This document shows, piece after piece, positions 18,849 to 28,239 of a DNA stretch of 64,000 bases (its first letter is position 1; each line of letters opens with the position of its first letter). The DNA comes from Bythopirellula polymerisocia (lineage in GTDB: Bacteria > Planctomycetota > Planctomycetia > Pirellulales > Lacipirellulaceae). The position numbers and the translations under genes are program-made. The notes below the pieces were generated by a model. That model did not search any database. It had not been told where the DNA came from and was given only the letters and a program-made list of their open reading frames with translations. Location of the stretch: positions 434,001 through 498,000 of the forward strand of contig NZ_SJPS01000001.1 of the NCBI RefSeq assembly GCF_007860015.1, written 5' to 3'.

Positions 18849-20006
18849 ATGAAGGCTACTACTCCGCAAGAACACGTTCAGGCCCCCATTCTGCCTGGTT
18901 CTCCGTTGGGAGTGTTGGGCAGTGGTCAACTCGGCCGCATGTTTGCCATCGCTGCCGCCGAGCTTGGCTATCATGTTCATGTTTTTTCGCCTCGGGCCGA
19001 CAGTCCCACCGGCCAGGTTGCCCATCGAGAGACAGTCGCCGAATACGACGACCTTGCAGCCCTTGAAGCGTTCGCTCGATCAGTCTCCGTGGTCACATTG
19101 GAATTCGAAAACATCCCTACGGTGGCGGTCGAGACAATTCAAAAGTTTGTTCCTGTCAGACCTTCTTTGGATGTGCTACATATCTCGCAACATCGGCTTA
19201 GGGAAAAGCAGTTCCTTACCAATGCGGGCATTGCCTGCGCCCCCTTCGCTGAAGTGAATTCCCGCGAACAATTAGTCTCTGCAATCGAGACAATTGGTCT
19301 ACCTGCCGTTCTGAAGACGATACACGCCGGGTACGACGGGAAAGGGCAAATGCTGATTCGCAATTCAGATGACGCAACGACAGCATGGAATTTTGTTGGT
19401 CAACGGCCGGCTGCGCTAGAGGGCTGGATCGAATACCAACAAGAATTGTCCGTGCTCGTGGCCCGTTCCGTATCTGGCGAGATGACCACTTGCGGCCCAA
19501 TTGCCAATGACCATGTGAATCATATATTAGACCTGTCCTATTTTCCCGCACCGGCACTCGCAAAAGTTGCCGATGCCGCAGAATCCATTGCCAAGAAAGT
19601 CGCAGAGCGTCTCAGTTTGGTCGGCATCGCCTGTGTAGAGATGTTTCTTACTAACGAAGGACAACTTCTGGTGAATGAGATTGCTCCTCGCCCTCACAAC
19701 TCCGGGCACCTTACCATCGAGGCATGTGCTACTTCGCAATTCGAGCAGCAAGTGCGTGCCGTTTGTGGTCTTCCATTGGGCTCGATGCAGGCACGCTCTC
19801 CGGCGGCGATGGCAAATTTATTGGGAGATCTTTGGTCCGCAGGAGTGCCAAACTGGCACTCAGTACTCCTGGTCCCACAGGCTCACTTGCATCTTTATGG
19901 CAAGGCCGAGGCCAAAAAAGGGCGAAAAATGGGACATCTAACGGTGCTGGCAGAGCAATCCCAAACCGCTTCAGAAGCCGCACTTGCCCTACGCGCAGGT
20001 CTCTAA
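18849..20006 (+). CDS. purK: N5-carboxyaminoimidazole ribonucleotide synthase PurK
   Basis: 385 residues from the ATG at 18849. An in-frame TTG at 18789 would add 20 residues that do not resemble PurK, so I prefer the ATG. The ATP-grasp enzyme signature is clear: LGVLGSGQLGRMFAIAA at the N-terminus, VVTLEFENIP, LRKQF-like LREKQFLTNAGI, KTIHAGYDGKGQ, NEIAPRPHNSGHLTIEA and a C-terminal GRKMGHLTVLA. It carboxylates AIR with ATP and bicarbonate, supplying PurE. About 180 bp follow before the next gene. Confidence 0.97.
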   Translation: MKATTPQEHVQAPILPGSPLGVLGSGQLGRMFAIAAAELGYHVHVFSPRADSPTGQVAHRETVAEYDDLAALEAFARSVSVVTLEFENIPTVAVETIQKFVPVRPSLDVLHISQHRLREKQFLTNAGIACAPFAEVNSREQLVSAIETIGLPAVLKTIHAGYDGKGQMLIRNSDDATTAWNFVGQRPAALEGWIEYQQELSVLVARSVSGEMTTCGPIANDHVNHILDLSYFPAPALAKVADAAESIAKKVAERLSLVGIACVEMFLTNEGQLLVNEIAPRPHNSGHLTIEACATSQFEQQVRAVCGLPLGSMQARSPAAMANLLGDLWSAGVPNWHSVLLVPQAHLHLYGKAEAKKGRKMGHLTVLAEQSQTASEAALALRAGL

Positions 20007-20189
20007 AACTGATACTAACCGGGATAATTAGGTAAAGTTAACTCCCTGAAATACGTCCAATTTTCACGGAGTATACGCTGCATCACTTTCTTCAGCTAAC
20101 CGCGACTGTTAGAATAAGTAACTTGATCAGTCGTACACCGACTCTTTTTCATTGGTTCCCTCGTCCACATCAAACGGAGAAATAAGAGC

Positions 20190-20663
20190 ATGAGTAAAAT
20201 TTTGGCAATATTGTGCTTCGGCTTTCTAGCTGCGGCAGTTATGTCCGATCGTATGGATCTCAAGCTACTCGACTCGGACAGCTTCGCCCACTGCGGAAAA
20301 TGCGGTGATGGCGATGCCGAAGACGATCACGAGCATGAAGGCGATGACGAAGAGTCGTTCGTTCACTGTGGCAAGTGTGGTGATGGCGATGCCGAAGATG
20401 ACCACGAGCACGAAGGCGATGACGAAGAATCATTCGTCCATTGTGGCAAGTGTGGTGATGGCGATGCCGAAGATGATCACGAGCACGACGGCGATGACGA
20501 AGAGTCGTTCGTTCACTGTGGCAAGTGTGGTGATGGCGATGCCGAAGATGACCACGAGCACGAGGGCGATGACGAAGAATCATTCGTCCATTGTGGCAAG
20601 TGTGGTGATGGTGACGCCGAAGACGACCACGATCACGATGATGACGAGGAATCCTTCGTCTAA
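20190..20663 (+). CDS. Secreted acidic protein of five HCGKCG repeats, possible metal binder
   Basis: 157 residues: a signal peptide of about 18-20 residues, then five tandem units of 25 residues (the last 24) beginning at residue 34. Each unit reads HCGKCGDGDAEDD, an H-rich pair (HEHEGDD) and EESFV. Every unit contributes two Cys and three His in an Asp/Glu-rich setting, strongly suggesting metal binding outside the cytoplasm. The GKCG words recall low-complexity precursor peptides modified by DUF692-type enzymes, but no such enzyme is nearby. It has its own AGGAG-like GGAG site upstream (ACGGAG) and its own terminator, so it is a single-gene unit. Confidence 0.8.
   Translation: MSKILAILCFGFLAAAVMSDRMDLKLLDSDSFAHCGKCGDGDAEDDHEHEGDDEESFVHCGKCGDGDAEDDHEHEGDDEESFVHCGKCGDGDAEDDHEHDGDDEESFVHCGKCGDGDAEDDHEHEGDDEESFVHCGKCGDGDAEDDHDHDDDEESFV
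20289..20660 (+). repeat. Five tandem 75-bp coding repeats
   Basis: Units start at 20289, 20364, 20439, 20514 and 20589. The junction after units 1 and 3 is written AGTCGTTCGTTCACTG, and the one after units 2 and 4 AATCATTCGTCCATTG. The array therefore grew by copying a two-unit (150 bp) block, with very few substitutions since, which points to recent expansion or ongoing gene conversion. Confidence 0.9.
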
Positions 20664-20708
20664 TTTCGGGTTCAGCCGAATTTATTGCTGCGAATTCACA
20701 AATTACGC

Positions 20709-20743
20709 CAGCCCGCAGGTTGATTCCTGCGGGCTGTTTTTTT
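20709..20743 (+). terminator. Rho-independent terminator
   Basis: Perfect 11-bp stem CAGCCCGCAGG (20709-20719) with its complement at 20726-20736, a six-base loop and seven T. It ends the HCGKCG-repeat gene transcript and insulates the sdh operon downstream. Confidence 0.92.
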
Positions 20744-20759
20744 GAGTTCTCTCCCCGGC

Positions 20760-20787
20760 TTGTCAGTATGCGATGCTGTTCTATACT
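20760..20787 (+). promoter_or_regulatory. Sigma70-like promoter for the sdh operon
   Basis: TTGTCA at 20760-20765 and TATACT at 20782-20787 are separated by 16 bp; each matches five of six consensus bases. It lies just past the terminator of the previous gene and 40 bp before the sdhC start. Confidence 0.5.
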
Positions 20788-20827
20788 GAACACCTAATAG
20801 CGGGTTTCGGTGGCTCGCTGATCCCTG

Positions 20828-21700
20828 ATGCCGGTAGGCTTTCGTGCAAAGGACATGACGCGCGTGCAAGATTCACCTCCTTCGTTCTTGGTTCGCCATG
20901 AGTTCTTGATCCGGCGACTGCATTCGCTCTCGGGACTGGTTCCTGTGGGCGCTTTCATGTGCGTCCACTTGCTGGTCAATGCTAGCGTTCTGGAGAGCCC
21001 CGCCGCATTTCAGAAAAATGTCTATCAGATCCACAGCCTCGGCTCCCTGCTCCCTGTGGTGGAATGGGTGTTTATTTTTATTCCCATTCTGTTTCATGCA
21101 ATCATCGGTGTTGTGATCGTTATGGGTGGGATTCCCAACACGGGCAACTATCCCTATGCCGCCAACCGACGATATACCCTGCAGCGGGTAACGGGGATGA
21201 TCGCGTTTGTGTTCATCGCGATCCATGTATTCCACATGCACGGATGGATTCATCAGGATACTTGGCTCGAAAAAGTGGTTCGTCCTCTCGGAGGCGCCGA
21301 ATTTCACCCTTACAGTGCGGCGTCCTCGGCTGGGTTGGCCCTGCAAAGTTACGTCATGGTCGCCATCTATCTGATCGGGGTGCTGGCCTGTGTATTTCAT
21401 CTCGCCAATGGAATCTGGACCATGGGAATCACCTGGGGAGTCTGGATCAGCCCCAAGGCACAAAAGCGGGCTTCGAATGTCTGCGCCATCTTTGGCCTAC
21501 TTCTAGCCATCGTAGGTGTAGGGGCGTTGTTTGGAATGCGTGCCGATGGAGCAGGCGAGAGATTGATCGAAGCCCGACAGGTAGAGGATAAAATGTACGA
21601 ACACAAGCTCGAATCGGGTGAGCTGAAGCCGAACGAACATAAGCGCGGTGGCGGAGAAGTGACCAAGAGTGAAGAAACGTCCCAAGTTTCGGTTGAATAA
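20828..21700 (+). CDS. sdhC: Succinate dehydrogenase cytochrome b558 subunit
   Basis: 290 residues with five hydrophobic helices, the single-subunit anchor type of B. subtilis succinate dehydrogenase. Heme-ligand candidates are the His residues in LHSLSGLVP, MCVHLLVN, LFHAIIG, AIHVFHMHG and VFHLANGIWTMGITWG. The tail after about residue 245 is charged and cytoplasmic. It anchors the flavoprotein and iron-sulfur subunits encoded next. The start may instead be the ATG at 20855; neither has a strong ribosome-binding site. Confidence 0.93.
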   Translation: MPVGFRAKDMTRVQDSPPSFLVRHEFLIRRLHSLSGLVPVGAFMCVHLLVNASVLESPAAFQKNVYQIHSLGSLLPVVEWVFIFIPILFHAIIGVVIVMGGIPNTGNYPYAANRRYTLQRVTGMIAFVFIAIHVFHMHGWIHQDTWLEKVVRPLGGAEFHPYSAASSAGLALQSYVMVAIYLIGVLACVFHLANGIWTMGITWGVWISPKAQKRASNVCAIFGLLLAIVGVGALFGMRADGAGERLIEARQVEDKMYEHKLESGELKPNEHKRGGGEVTKSEETSQVSVE

Positions 21701-21746
21701 TAGTTAAGTTCCAGGAAAGAGACGCATTCGTAATTAAGGTATTGGG

Positions 21747-23762
21747 ATGGCAAAACAACGCGTCGTGGTTGTAGGTGGTGGACTGGCAGGTCTGGCAGCC
21801 ACCATGAAATTGGCTGAGTTGGGCATTGCTGTAGACTGCATGAGCCTTACCCCTGTCAAACGCTCGCACAGCGTTTGCGCCCAGGGAGGCATCAATAGCG
21901 TCAATGAGCTTACGCGACAGCAAGGAGACACCGAATGGCTCCACCTGGATGATACAGTCTATGGAGGTGACTTTCTGCAACATCAGCCGCCCGTTAAGGA
22001 AATGGCCTACGCGGCCCCAGGAATCATCGACTTGATGGATCGACTCGGTGTCCCCTTCAATCGCACACCCGAGGGCTTTCGCGATCAACGGAGATTCGGC
22101 GGGACGCTCTTTAAGCGGACTTCTTTTGCGGGGGCGACAACCGGACAACAGTTACTCTATGCGCTCGATGAACAAGCCCGCCGTTGGCACAACGCTGGTG
22201 CTGTCGAGATGTACGAAGGCTGGGATTTCTTGAGTCCTGTGATCGACGAAGAAGGCCGTTGCCGTGGGGTGGTTGCGCAGAACCTTGTGACCATGGAAAT
22301 TCGTTCCTTCCCTGCCGATGCTGTGATCCTGGCCACCGGCGGGTGCGGCTTGATCTATGGCCGCAGTACGATGTCCATGGCTTGCACTGGCAGCGCAGTG
22401 AGTCGCGCTGCTCAGGTGGGAGCAAAGTACGCCAATGCGGAGTTTATTCAGGTCCACCCAACCGCAATACCGGGTGCCGACAAACTACGGCTAATGAGCG
22501 AATCGGCCCGTGGCGAGGGAGGCCGTGTTTGGGTTCCCCGCAAGCCACATGACCCGCGTGATCCCAAGCAGATTCCCGAATCTGAACGTTACTATTTCCT
22601 CGAAGAGCGCTATCCCAAGTATGGCAACCTCGTTCCGCGCGACATTGCCACGCGCGAGATCTTTGACGTGTGTGTGAACGATGGACTAAGCGTCGATGCT
22701 GACCGACAATGTGTGTACTTGGATCTGACGCACATTTCACGCGAGGAATTGGATCGCAAGCTCGGTGGCATCCTTCACATCTACGAAAAGTTCCAGGGGG
22801 TCGACCCGCGGGAATACCCGATGAAGATCTTCCCCGCGGTGCATTACTCGATGGGAGGTCTGTGGGCTGACTACGAACGCGCCGCCGACGGCGGACTAAC
22901 ACTTGGTTCGCCCCGCAACCACCAGACGCATATCCCTGGACTCTTTGCCATTGGAGAGTGCGACTACCAATACCACGGGGCAAATCGCTTAGGTGCCAAC
23001 TCGCTCTTGTCGTGTATCTTTACTGGGCTGATTGTCGCCCCTGGCATCGAGAACATGTTCAAGTCGCTCAAAGAGTCGGCCGGTGACGAAAAATTTGCCA
23101 GCCTACTTCGTGGCCAGCGAGCGGTTAAGCAATTGGAACACGATAACTTGCTCAAGCGCGAAGGTGGCCGTGAAAACCCTTACGTCATCCACCAGGAACT
23201 TGGCGACGTGATGACCAAGGCTGCCACCGTCGTGCGCAGGAACGACCAACTTACTGCTGCCATTGAAAAAGTAAATGAGTTGGCAGAGCGTGTCGAAAAC
23301 TGCTCACTCTCCGACACAGGTAACTGGACGAATCAAAATGTGGTCTTTACCAAGGCACTGCGCGATATGTTCCCCGTCGCCAAAGCTATTCTCAAAGGAG
23401 CATTGGCCCGCGATGAATGTCGGGGGGCCCATTACAAACCGGCCTTCGACATGCCAGGTATCGATGCGACCGACCCCGCCGAAAAACGCCGTCAGGCCGA
23501 AGCTTGGTGCGATTCCTTTGACGAGAAGAATCGCAAGTGGCTCAAGACTACGATTGCCAGCATCGATAAGTCCGGCGAGCCGACGCTGAGTTATGAGGAT
23601 GTCGACACTTCACTGATCCCGCCTCGCCCACGTCTCTACGGCCTTGTCGGAGCTGAGGTGATTGAACAAGTCTGGAAAGAGCGACAAGCTGAGAAAACAC
23701 CGCAGTCAGATGGCCCCAATGGTGCGGCAACAAAGGCAGCGGTTGGTGCGGGGGTAGGGTAA
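21747..23762 (+). CDS. sdhA: Succinate dehydrogenase/fumarate reductase flavoprotein subunit
   Basis: 671 residues. N-terminal FAD-binding VVVGGGLAGLAATMKLAELG, the flavin-linkage region with KRSHSVCAQGGINS, TGGCGLIYGRSTMSMACTG, EFIQVHPTAI, ARGEGGRVWVP and HYSMGGLWADY are all present, as expected for the B. subtilis-like SdhA of about 600-670 residues. It oxidises succinate to fumarate in the TCA cycle and passes electrons to SdhB. Gene order sdhC-sdhA-sdhB on one strand with short gaps (46 and 92 bp) marks one operon. Confidence 0.97.
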   Translation: MAKQRVVVVGGGLAGLAATMKLAELGIAVDCMSLTPVKRSHSVCAQGGINSVNELTRQQGDTEWLHLDDTVYGGDFLQHQPPVKEMAYAAPGIIDLMDRLGVPFNRTPEGFRDQRRFGGTLFKRTSFAGATTGQQLLYALDEQARRWHNAGAVEMYEGWDFLSPVIDEEGRCRGVVAQNLVTMEIRSFPADAVILATGGCGLIYGRSTMSMACTGSAVSRAAQVGAKYANAEFIQVHPTAIPGADKLRLMSESARGEGGRVWVPRKPHDPRDPKQIPESERYYFLEERYPKYGNLVPRDIATREIFDVCVNDGLSVDADRQCVYLDLTHISREELDRKLGGILHIYEKFQGVDPREYPMKIFPAVHYSMGGLWADYERAADGGLTLGSPRNHQTHIPGLFAIGECDYQYHGANRLGANSLLSCIFTGLIVAPGIENMFKSLKESAGDEKFASLLRGQRAVKQLEHDNLLKREGGRENPYVIHQELGDVMTKAATVVRRNDQLTAAIEKVNELAERVENCSLSDTGNWTNQNVVFTKALRDMFPVAKAILKGALARDECRGAHYKPAFDMPGIDATDPAEKRRQAEAWCDSFDEKNRKWLKTTIASIDKSGEPTLSYEDVDTSLIPPRPRLYGLVGAEVIEQVWKERQAEKTPQSDGPNGAATKAAVGAGVG

Positions 23763-23854
23763 GAGGAATTGATGATGCATGCCTATTTCTGCCAATAGTG
23801 TATATCATTGAAACACAACAAATCACATAATCTTAACTTTTAAGACAACCTACC

Positions 23855-24709
23855 ATGATCGCTGACGCCACACCTGCCTCCAAGAAACCGTCTTCCTTCG
23901 AAGTCCGTGTCCTTCGCCAGGATGCCCCTGGGGAGCCCGGTTATTGGGAACGGCACCAGATTACCTATGAGCCGAATCTCAATGTAATCAGCGTCTTGCA
24001 AAAGATAGCTGCGCTATCTACCACTGCCGACGGCAAGAGCACCACCCCCGTGGCATGGGATTGCAATTGCCTGGAGGAAGTCTGCGGGGCATGTACGATG
24101 CTCGTCAATGGCCGCACTCGGCAGGCATGCTCGGCATTAGTAGATCGCCTCCTGGAAGATAATCCAGCGGGTATTGAGCTGCAGCCGATGAGCAAGTTTC
24201 CCGTATTGCGGGATTTAGTCGTCGATCGCACTCGGATGTATCGTGCCTTGGAGCGAGTCAAGGCCTGGATTCCTGTCGACGGCTATGGTGATCGTGGTGC
24301 CGGCCCTAAGGAATCGCAGGAAGGGCAAGAGGTCCGCTACCCACTCTCCGAGTGCATGACGTGTGGTTGCTGCGTGGAGGCCTGTCCACAGTTTGCAAAA
24401 GTGGAATTGTTCCAGCGGAGCGATGAGAGTGATGCCGAGTTTGCCGAGCGGAAGAACCGAGCCTACGACCAAGCATTCATCGGGGCCGCTGCCATCAGTC
24501 AAGCGATACTCTTCAACGAGCATCCCACCGGCCACATGAACGCCGACGAGCGGCTTGAAGCCCTGTCGGCCCCCGGTGGTTTGCAAGTCTGCGGCAACGC
24601 TCAGAACTGCGTGGCGGTTTGTCCAAAGAACATCCCACTCACAACGTCCATCGCCCGCGCCGGCCGGCAACTTACGGGATACATGTTCCGCAAGTTCTTT
24701 GATCGGTGA
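23855..24709 (+). CDS. sdhB: Succinate dehydrogenase iron-sulfur subunit
   Basis: 284 residues. The [2Fe-2S] cluster loop WDCNCLEEVCGACTMLVNG and its fourth Cys (RQAC) are in the N-terminal half. The C-terminal half holds the [4Fe-4S]/[3Fe-4S] ferredoxin motifs SECMTCGCCVEACPQ and CGNAQNCVAVCPKNIPL. It transfers electrons from the flavoprotein to the cytochrome b558 anchor. It ends 10 bp from the convergent PDZ-protein gene with no obvious terminator between. Confidence 0.97.
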   Translation: MIADATPASKKPSSFEVRVLRQDAPGEPGYWERHQITYEPNLNVISVLQKIAALSTTADGKSTTPVAWDCNCLEEVCGACTMLVNGRTRQACSALVDRLLEDNPAGIELQPMSKFPVLRDLVVDRTRMYRALERVKAWIPVDGYGDRGAGPKESQEGQEVRYPLSECMTCGCCVEACPQFAKVELFQRSDESDAEFAERKNRAYDQAFIGAAAISQAILFNEHPTGHMNADERLEALSAPGGLQVCGNAQNCVAVCPKNIPLTTSIARAGRQLTGYMFRKFFDR

Positions 24710-24719
24710 TCAATAGTCG

Positions 24720-26021
24720 CTACAATCTTCCCGGTTGCCTTGCCTGAGCCGTTGCCGCTGAGGAGAGGAACTCTCGCGCCACTTCAGGTCGCAGGCGATT
24801 GTAATAGTTCAGTCGACTGAGCCACTGCTGGACTTCCTGCTGCGAAGGTTGGCGATTCGTTACGAGCAGGAACATGCGGCGGACGTACTCGGTGTCGTCG
24901 GCGTTCGACTGATAGTAGAACTCCGGAGTACTGAGGATTTGCAACTGGGCGTCGGACAAAGTTCCCCCCCGCGCTAAGTGGGCTTCCCACACATAGAGTT
25001 CCTGCGCACGCGGTTCGCGGCCCAGGTATTGGCGGAACCACTGGGAGATTTGATTCAGCTGATCCTGTCGATTAGGAATCGTCGTTCCGCCGGGGTAGGT
25101 GGTCGACTCGACCAGGAGCTGCACATTGTTACGAGGATTTGAGCCTAGGACAGGGATATCGCGCTGCATGCCATAGATTTCGCGACCTTGCGATTCGATG
25201 CTGGCATGAAGCTGGTAGTTACGACGCGTGTCGATCTGCGTGGGGTCGTAGTCGATCGTGAACTGAATCGGCACCGTGCGGATGCCGGTGATCGTTTGCT
25301 TTGCCAATGTGATCGGACGGATGTCGCTGCGTACGATCTCGCGCAATTCCACCGTCGCCACGGCATCTCTCGGAAGCGCCGCCGACCCACGGTAGGTGAT
25401 CGTGCCGGTGATCGCTTCGCTGCGACCATCGAGCTTGATCGGCAAGTTCATCAGCCGCCCGTTGCGGTTATCCTGCACCAACACCCGAACCCAGCCATTA
25501 GCATCCGCGTGGCGTTCGAATTCCTGGCCGATGTCATACAGTACGCCGTTGACGTAGCCGACTTGGTAGCCGTGAGACGCAATGATGCGGTCGTTGACTT
25601 CCAGCCCGGCACGCTCTGCCGCCGAGCCGCGCACGACTTCGCGGATGACTACGCCCGTATCGGTATCTTCAGGATAAATGCCGAGCCGCCATTTCTGCGG
25701 GGCGGACTGACCGTAAGGGTTTGGATTGAACGAAGGATCCAACGGCCTCGCGATTCGAGGATCGAACGAAGGCTGTGTCGGATCGCTCCACTGTGGCAGT
25801 GAGGTGGCGCTCGCTCGATTGCGATCACGACTGGGGTCGATCGTGGTCGCCCCGTAGCCATTGGCAGGATCGTTATACGCGTTGGTCGAAGACTTGGCCC
25901 AGTCGGGAGCCGACTGAGTTTGGGCAGATGACCGACTGGTATCGACTGCGTTGGCCGAGTTGCCCACGAGCATCAGGAGTGCATAGCAACTAGCCCAGCA
26001 GAAGAGTGGCAGTTTTTTCAT
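24720..26021 (-). CDS. Secreted PDZ-domain protein with DUF4214-like tail
   Basis: 433 residues from the ATG at 26021, preferred because the signal peptide begins there (MKKLPLFCWASCYAL...). A low-complexity Ser/Asn/Pro region is followed by a PDZ domain (LGIYPEDTDTGVVIREV, GSAAERAGLEVNDRIIASHG) at about residues 110-195. A middle beta domain comes next, then a C-terminal helical part (about 325-425; WFRQYLGREPRAQELYVWEAHLA) resembling DUF4214-type repeats. The PDZ domain suggests peptide or partner binding in the periplasm. It lies 75 bp downstream of a PstS-like gene on the same strand. Confidence 0.75.
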   Translation of the reverse strand: MKKLPLFCWASCYALLMLVGNSANAVDTSRSSAQTQSAPDWAKSSTNAYNDPANGYGATTIDPSRDRNRASATSLPQWSDPTQPSFDPRIARPLDPSFNPNPYGQSAPQKWRLGIYPEDTDTGVVIREVVRGSAAERAGLEVNDRIIASHGYQVGYVNGVLYDIGQEFERHADANGWVRVLVQDNRNGRLMNLPIKLDGRSEAITGTITYRGSAALPRDAVATVELREIVRSDIRPITLAKQTITGIRTVPIQFTIDYDPTQIDTRRNYQLHASIESQGREIYGMQRDIPVLGSNPRNNVQLLVESTTYPGGTTIPNRQDQLNQISQWFRQYLGREPRAQELYVWEAHLARGGTLSDAQLQILSTPEFYYQSNADDTEYVRRMFLLVTNRQPSQQEVQQWLSRLNYYNRLRPEVAREFLSSAATAQARQPGRL

Positions 26022-26096
26022 GGATATCCTTTCCCACATGAAATTGATTATTTTGGTTCAGAACAAGGAGAAATCTACTCAAGCCAGCCGTATCAA

Positions 26097-27095
26097 TTAA
26101 CGCGATAAACCCAATCCAACTGAATCGAGCGCCACGCGGGCTGGGCGGGCGGGAATTGCCTGATAACCGGCCTTCACTACGTCTTCCTGACCCAGTCGGC
26201 TGAATACATAGCGAATGAACTCGCGTTCGACCGGGGGAAGTTCTTTCTTCGGATCATGCTTCACCACCAATTGGAGGCGTCGAACCAAAGGATACATACC
26301 CATGTCGGCCTCAGGGGAATCGATGGCGACAAATTCCTGTCCCTCGGTAAAGGCTAGTGGCACGGTCTTCACATCGGAGGTCGCATATGACAAACCGCCG
26401 AAACCGATTCCACCCTGATCTTTGGCCACGGCGTTGACAATATCGATGTTCGACTTGTGCGAAACCATATCCTCGCGCATCTTTGAACCGAGCAGCACGG
26501 CTTCCTGGATAAAAACTTGCGAACCGGTGTCGAACGTGCGGCCATGCACGGTGACTGGCAGCTTGGCCCATTTGCCTGTGAGGCCCAACTGGCCCCAAGA
26601 GCGACACGGCTCTTTCGCTTGGCGTTTGCATTCGGCACCAAATGCGGCGTCGAGCTGAGCAAGCGTGAGCCCCTTTATCGGGTTATTCTTGTTGACATAG
26701 ATAGCCGTACGTTCCAGGCAGGGGGTAAGTACCGTGGGAGAGTAACCGAGCGATTTGTTAAAGGACTCAACCTCTTCCTCGGAAATCGTTCGACTCAACA
26801 GCCCAATCTGAGTCTCCCCTTTCTCAACCGATTCAACCGCCTCGCGCGAGCCATTCACGTCGATTACAATTTTCACATCAGGATAGAACTCCGTGAAGCT
26901 ATTGATCCACACACTTGCCACATGCGACATCGTATTGGAACCACCCAGCTTCAGCTCTCCGGAAAGCTTTTCTACCGGCCGATAATAGGGCAGATTCGGG
27001 TCCAACAGAGGAATCTCAGTTGTGGCGGCAAAAGTCTGCCCGCAAGTGGTTAGTGCCAGGGCGAGAACTGAGAACAACGTGGCAAAGTGGCGCAT
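26097..27095 (-). CDS. PstS-like phosphate-binding protein
   Basis: 332 residues with a signal peptide of about 23 residues (ending TFA). The substrate-binding fold of the PBP-like/PstS family is seen in LKLGGSNTMSHVASVWINSF, VNGSREAVESVEKGETQIGLLSR, the SWGQLGL segment, TFDTGSQVFIQE and DQGGIGFGGLSY. It would bind phosphate or a similar oxyanion in the periplasm. No pst transporter genes adjoin it, so it may serve in signalling or capture, or pair with a transporter elsewhere. The neighbouring PDZ gene downstream is possibly co-transcribed. Confidence 0.88.
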   Translation of the reverse strand: MRHFATLFSVLALALTTCGQTFAATTEIPLLDPNLPYYRPVEKLSGELKLGGSNTMSHVASVWINSFTEFYPDVKIVIDVNGSREAVESVEKGETQIGLLSRTISEEEVESFNKSLGYSPTVLTPCLERTAIYVNKNNPIKGLTLAQLDAAFGAECKRQAKEPCRSWGQLGLTGKWAKLPVTVHGRTFDTGSQVFIQEAVLLGSKMREDMVSHKSNIDIVNAVAKDQGGIGFGGLSYATSDVKTVPLAFTEGQEFVAIDSPEADMGMYPLVRRLQLVVKHDPKKELPPVEREFIRYVFSRLGQEDVVKAGYQAIPARPARVALDSVGLGLSR

Positions 27096-27229
27096 CTGCT
27101 AGCTCCTTCAGTGCAGTGTGATTAGATAACCTGGGTCGACTGCGTTTAGGACACGCAGCCGAGAGGCCAATGTAATTCGAATCGCTTTTCGAGGTAAAGA
27201 CGAGAATCACCGTTGCTAGCAGACCCAGA

Positions 27230-28237
27230 TCAATCCACAACCGGACGTACCAGAATCCGGCCATGATTTTTTCCAGCGAGCATAGCCTCGACTTCACTCG
27301 AAACCTGATTCAAAGACACCTCGCGGGCGAGCGGCTCCAACTGCTCAGCGACATTCCAGGCTCCAGAAAGCAGGTCCCAAATCTCCATCCTCGGCCCCCG
27401 CGGGCACTTGGCCGAATCGATCCCCGAGAGGGTGACGCCTCTTAGAATAAAGGGATAGACAGTGAGTGGCAGCGTGTCACCGCCGACTAATCCGCAGGCC
27501 GTCACACACCCCCGGTAGGCTGTGGAGCGGAGCAGGGTCGCAAGGGTGTTACCACCCACCGTGTCCACTGCGGCAGACCACTGGGAGGGGAGTAGCTGTT
27601 TATCACTGTGATCATCGACATCCTCACGTCCAATGATTCGCTGCGCGCCGAGCTTTAAGAGCAGATCCGTGTACTCCGGCTTACCCGTAACAGCAACAAC
27701 CGTGTAGTCCAGCTTGGCCAACAATGCCACGGCAATGCTCCCTACACCACCGGTGGCACCTGTGACCACTACTTCACCTCGATCAGGTTCAATGCCGTGG
27801 TGCTGGATTGCATGCACACACTGCGCCGCCGTAAAACCCGCTGTGCCATAGATCATCGCCTCACGGGGAGAAAGCGTTTCTGGGCGGGGAACGACCCACG
27901 AGGCAGGAACGCGGACCTCAGCCGAGTAGCCTCCCCACGCACCGGAGCCAAAATTGTAGCCGGTTACCAAGACGGGATCGCCGACGGAAAATTCCTCTAC
28001 TTCGGACTCAATAACCTTCCCCGCACAATCAATCCCAGGCACATGAGGGAGTTGTCTCACAACTCCTGGATGTGCGTGGCAAGCGAGCGCGTCTTTGTAG
28101 TTGAGAGACGAATACTCAACTTCGATTACAACATCGCCCGGAGGCAATTCTGAACGGGATAATTGTTCGATGGCAATAGTCGCTTCCGACTTGCCTTCAC
28201 GCCGAACAACCAGAGCAGGAAATTTTTCGGTGGTCAT
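27230..28237 (-). CDS. YhdH/YhfP-family NADPH:quinone or acryloyl-CoA reductase
   Basis: 335 residues of the medium-chain dehydrogenase/reductase family. Motifs: SSLNYKDALACH, VPGIDCAGKVIESEV, GYNFGSGAWGGYSAEVRVP, and the nucleotide-binding VTGATGGVGSIAVALLAKLDYTVVAVTGK. The closest described members are YhdH and AcuI, which reduce acryloyl-CoA with NADPH. No Zn-binding cysteines are apparent. The start lies 2 bp after the pterin-dehydratase stop, so the two form an operon. Confidence 0.92.
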   Translation of the reverse strand: MTTEKFPALVVRREGKSEATIAIEQLSRSELPPGDVVIEVEYSSLNYKDALACHAHPGVVRQLPHVPGIDCAGKVIESEVEEFSVGDPVLVTGYNFGSGAWGGYSAEVRVPASWVVPRPETLSPREAMIYGTAGFTAAQCVHAIQHHGIEPDRGEVVVTGATGGVGSIAVALLAKLDYTVVAVTGKPEYTDLLLKLGAQRIIGREDVDDHSDKQLLPSQWSAAVDTVGGNTLATLLRSTAYRGCVTACGLVGGDTLPLTVYPFILRGVTLSGIDSAKCPRGPRMEIWDLLSGAWNVAEQLEPLAREVSLNQVSSEVEAMLAGKNHGRILVRPVVD

Positions 28238-28239
28238 AA

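Noticed and set aside
20289..20660. Regular repeats resembling a CRISPR array
   Set aside because: Repeats are 75 bp, contiguous with no spacers, and in frame in a protein.
20260..20793. 177-codon His/Arg-rich minus-strand frame
   Set aside because: Mirror of the HCGKCG repeats; runs through a terminator; no start signals.
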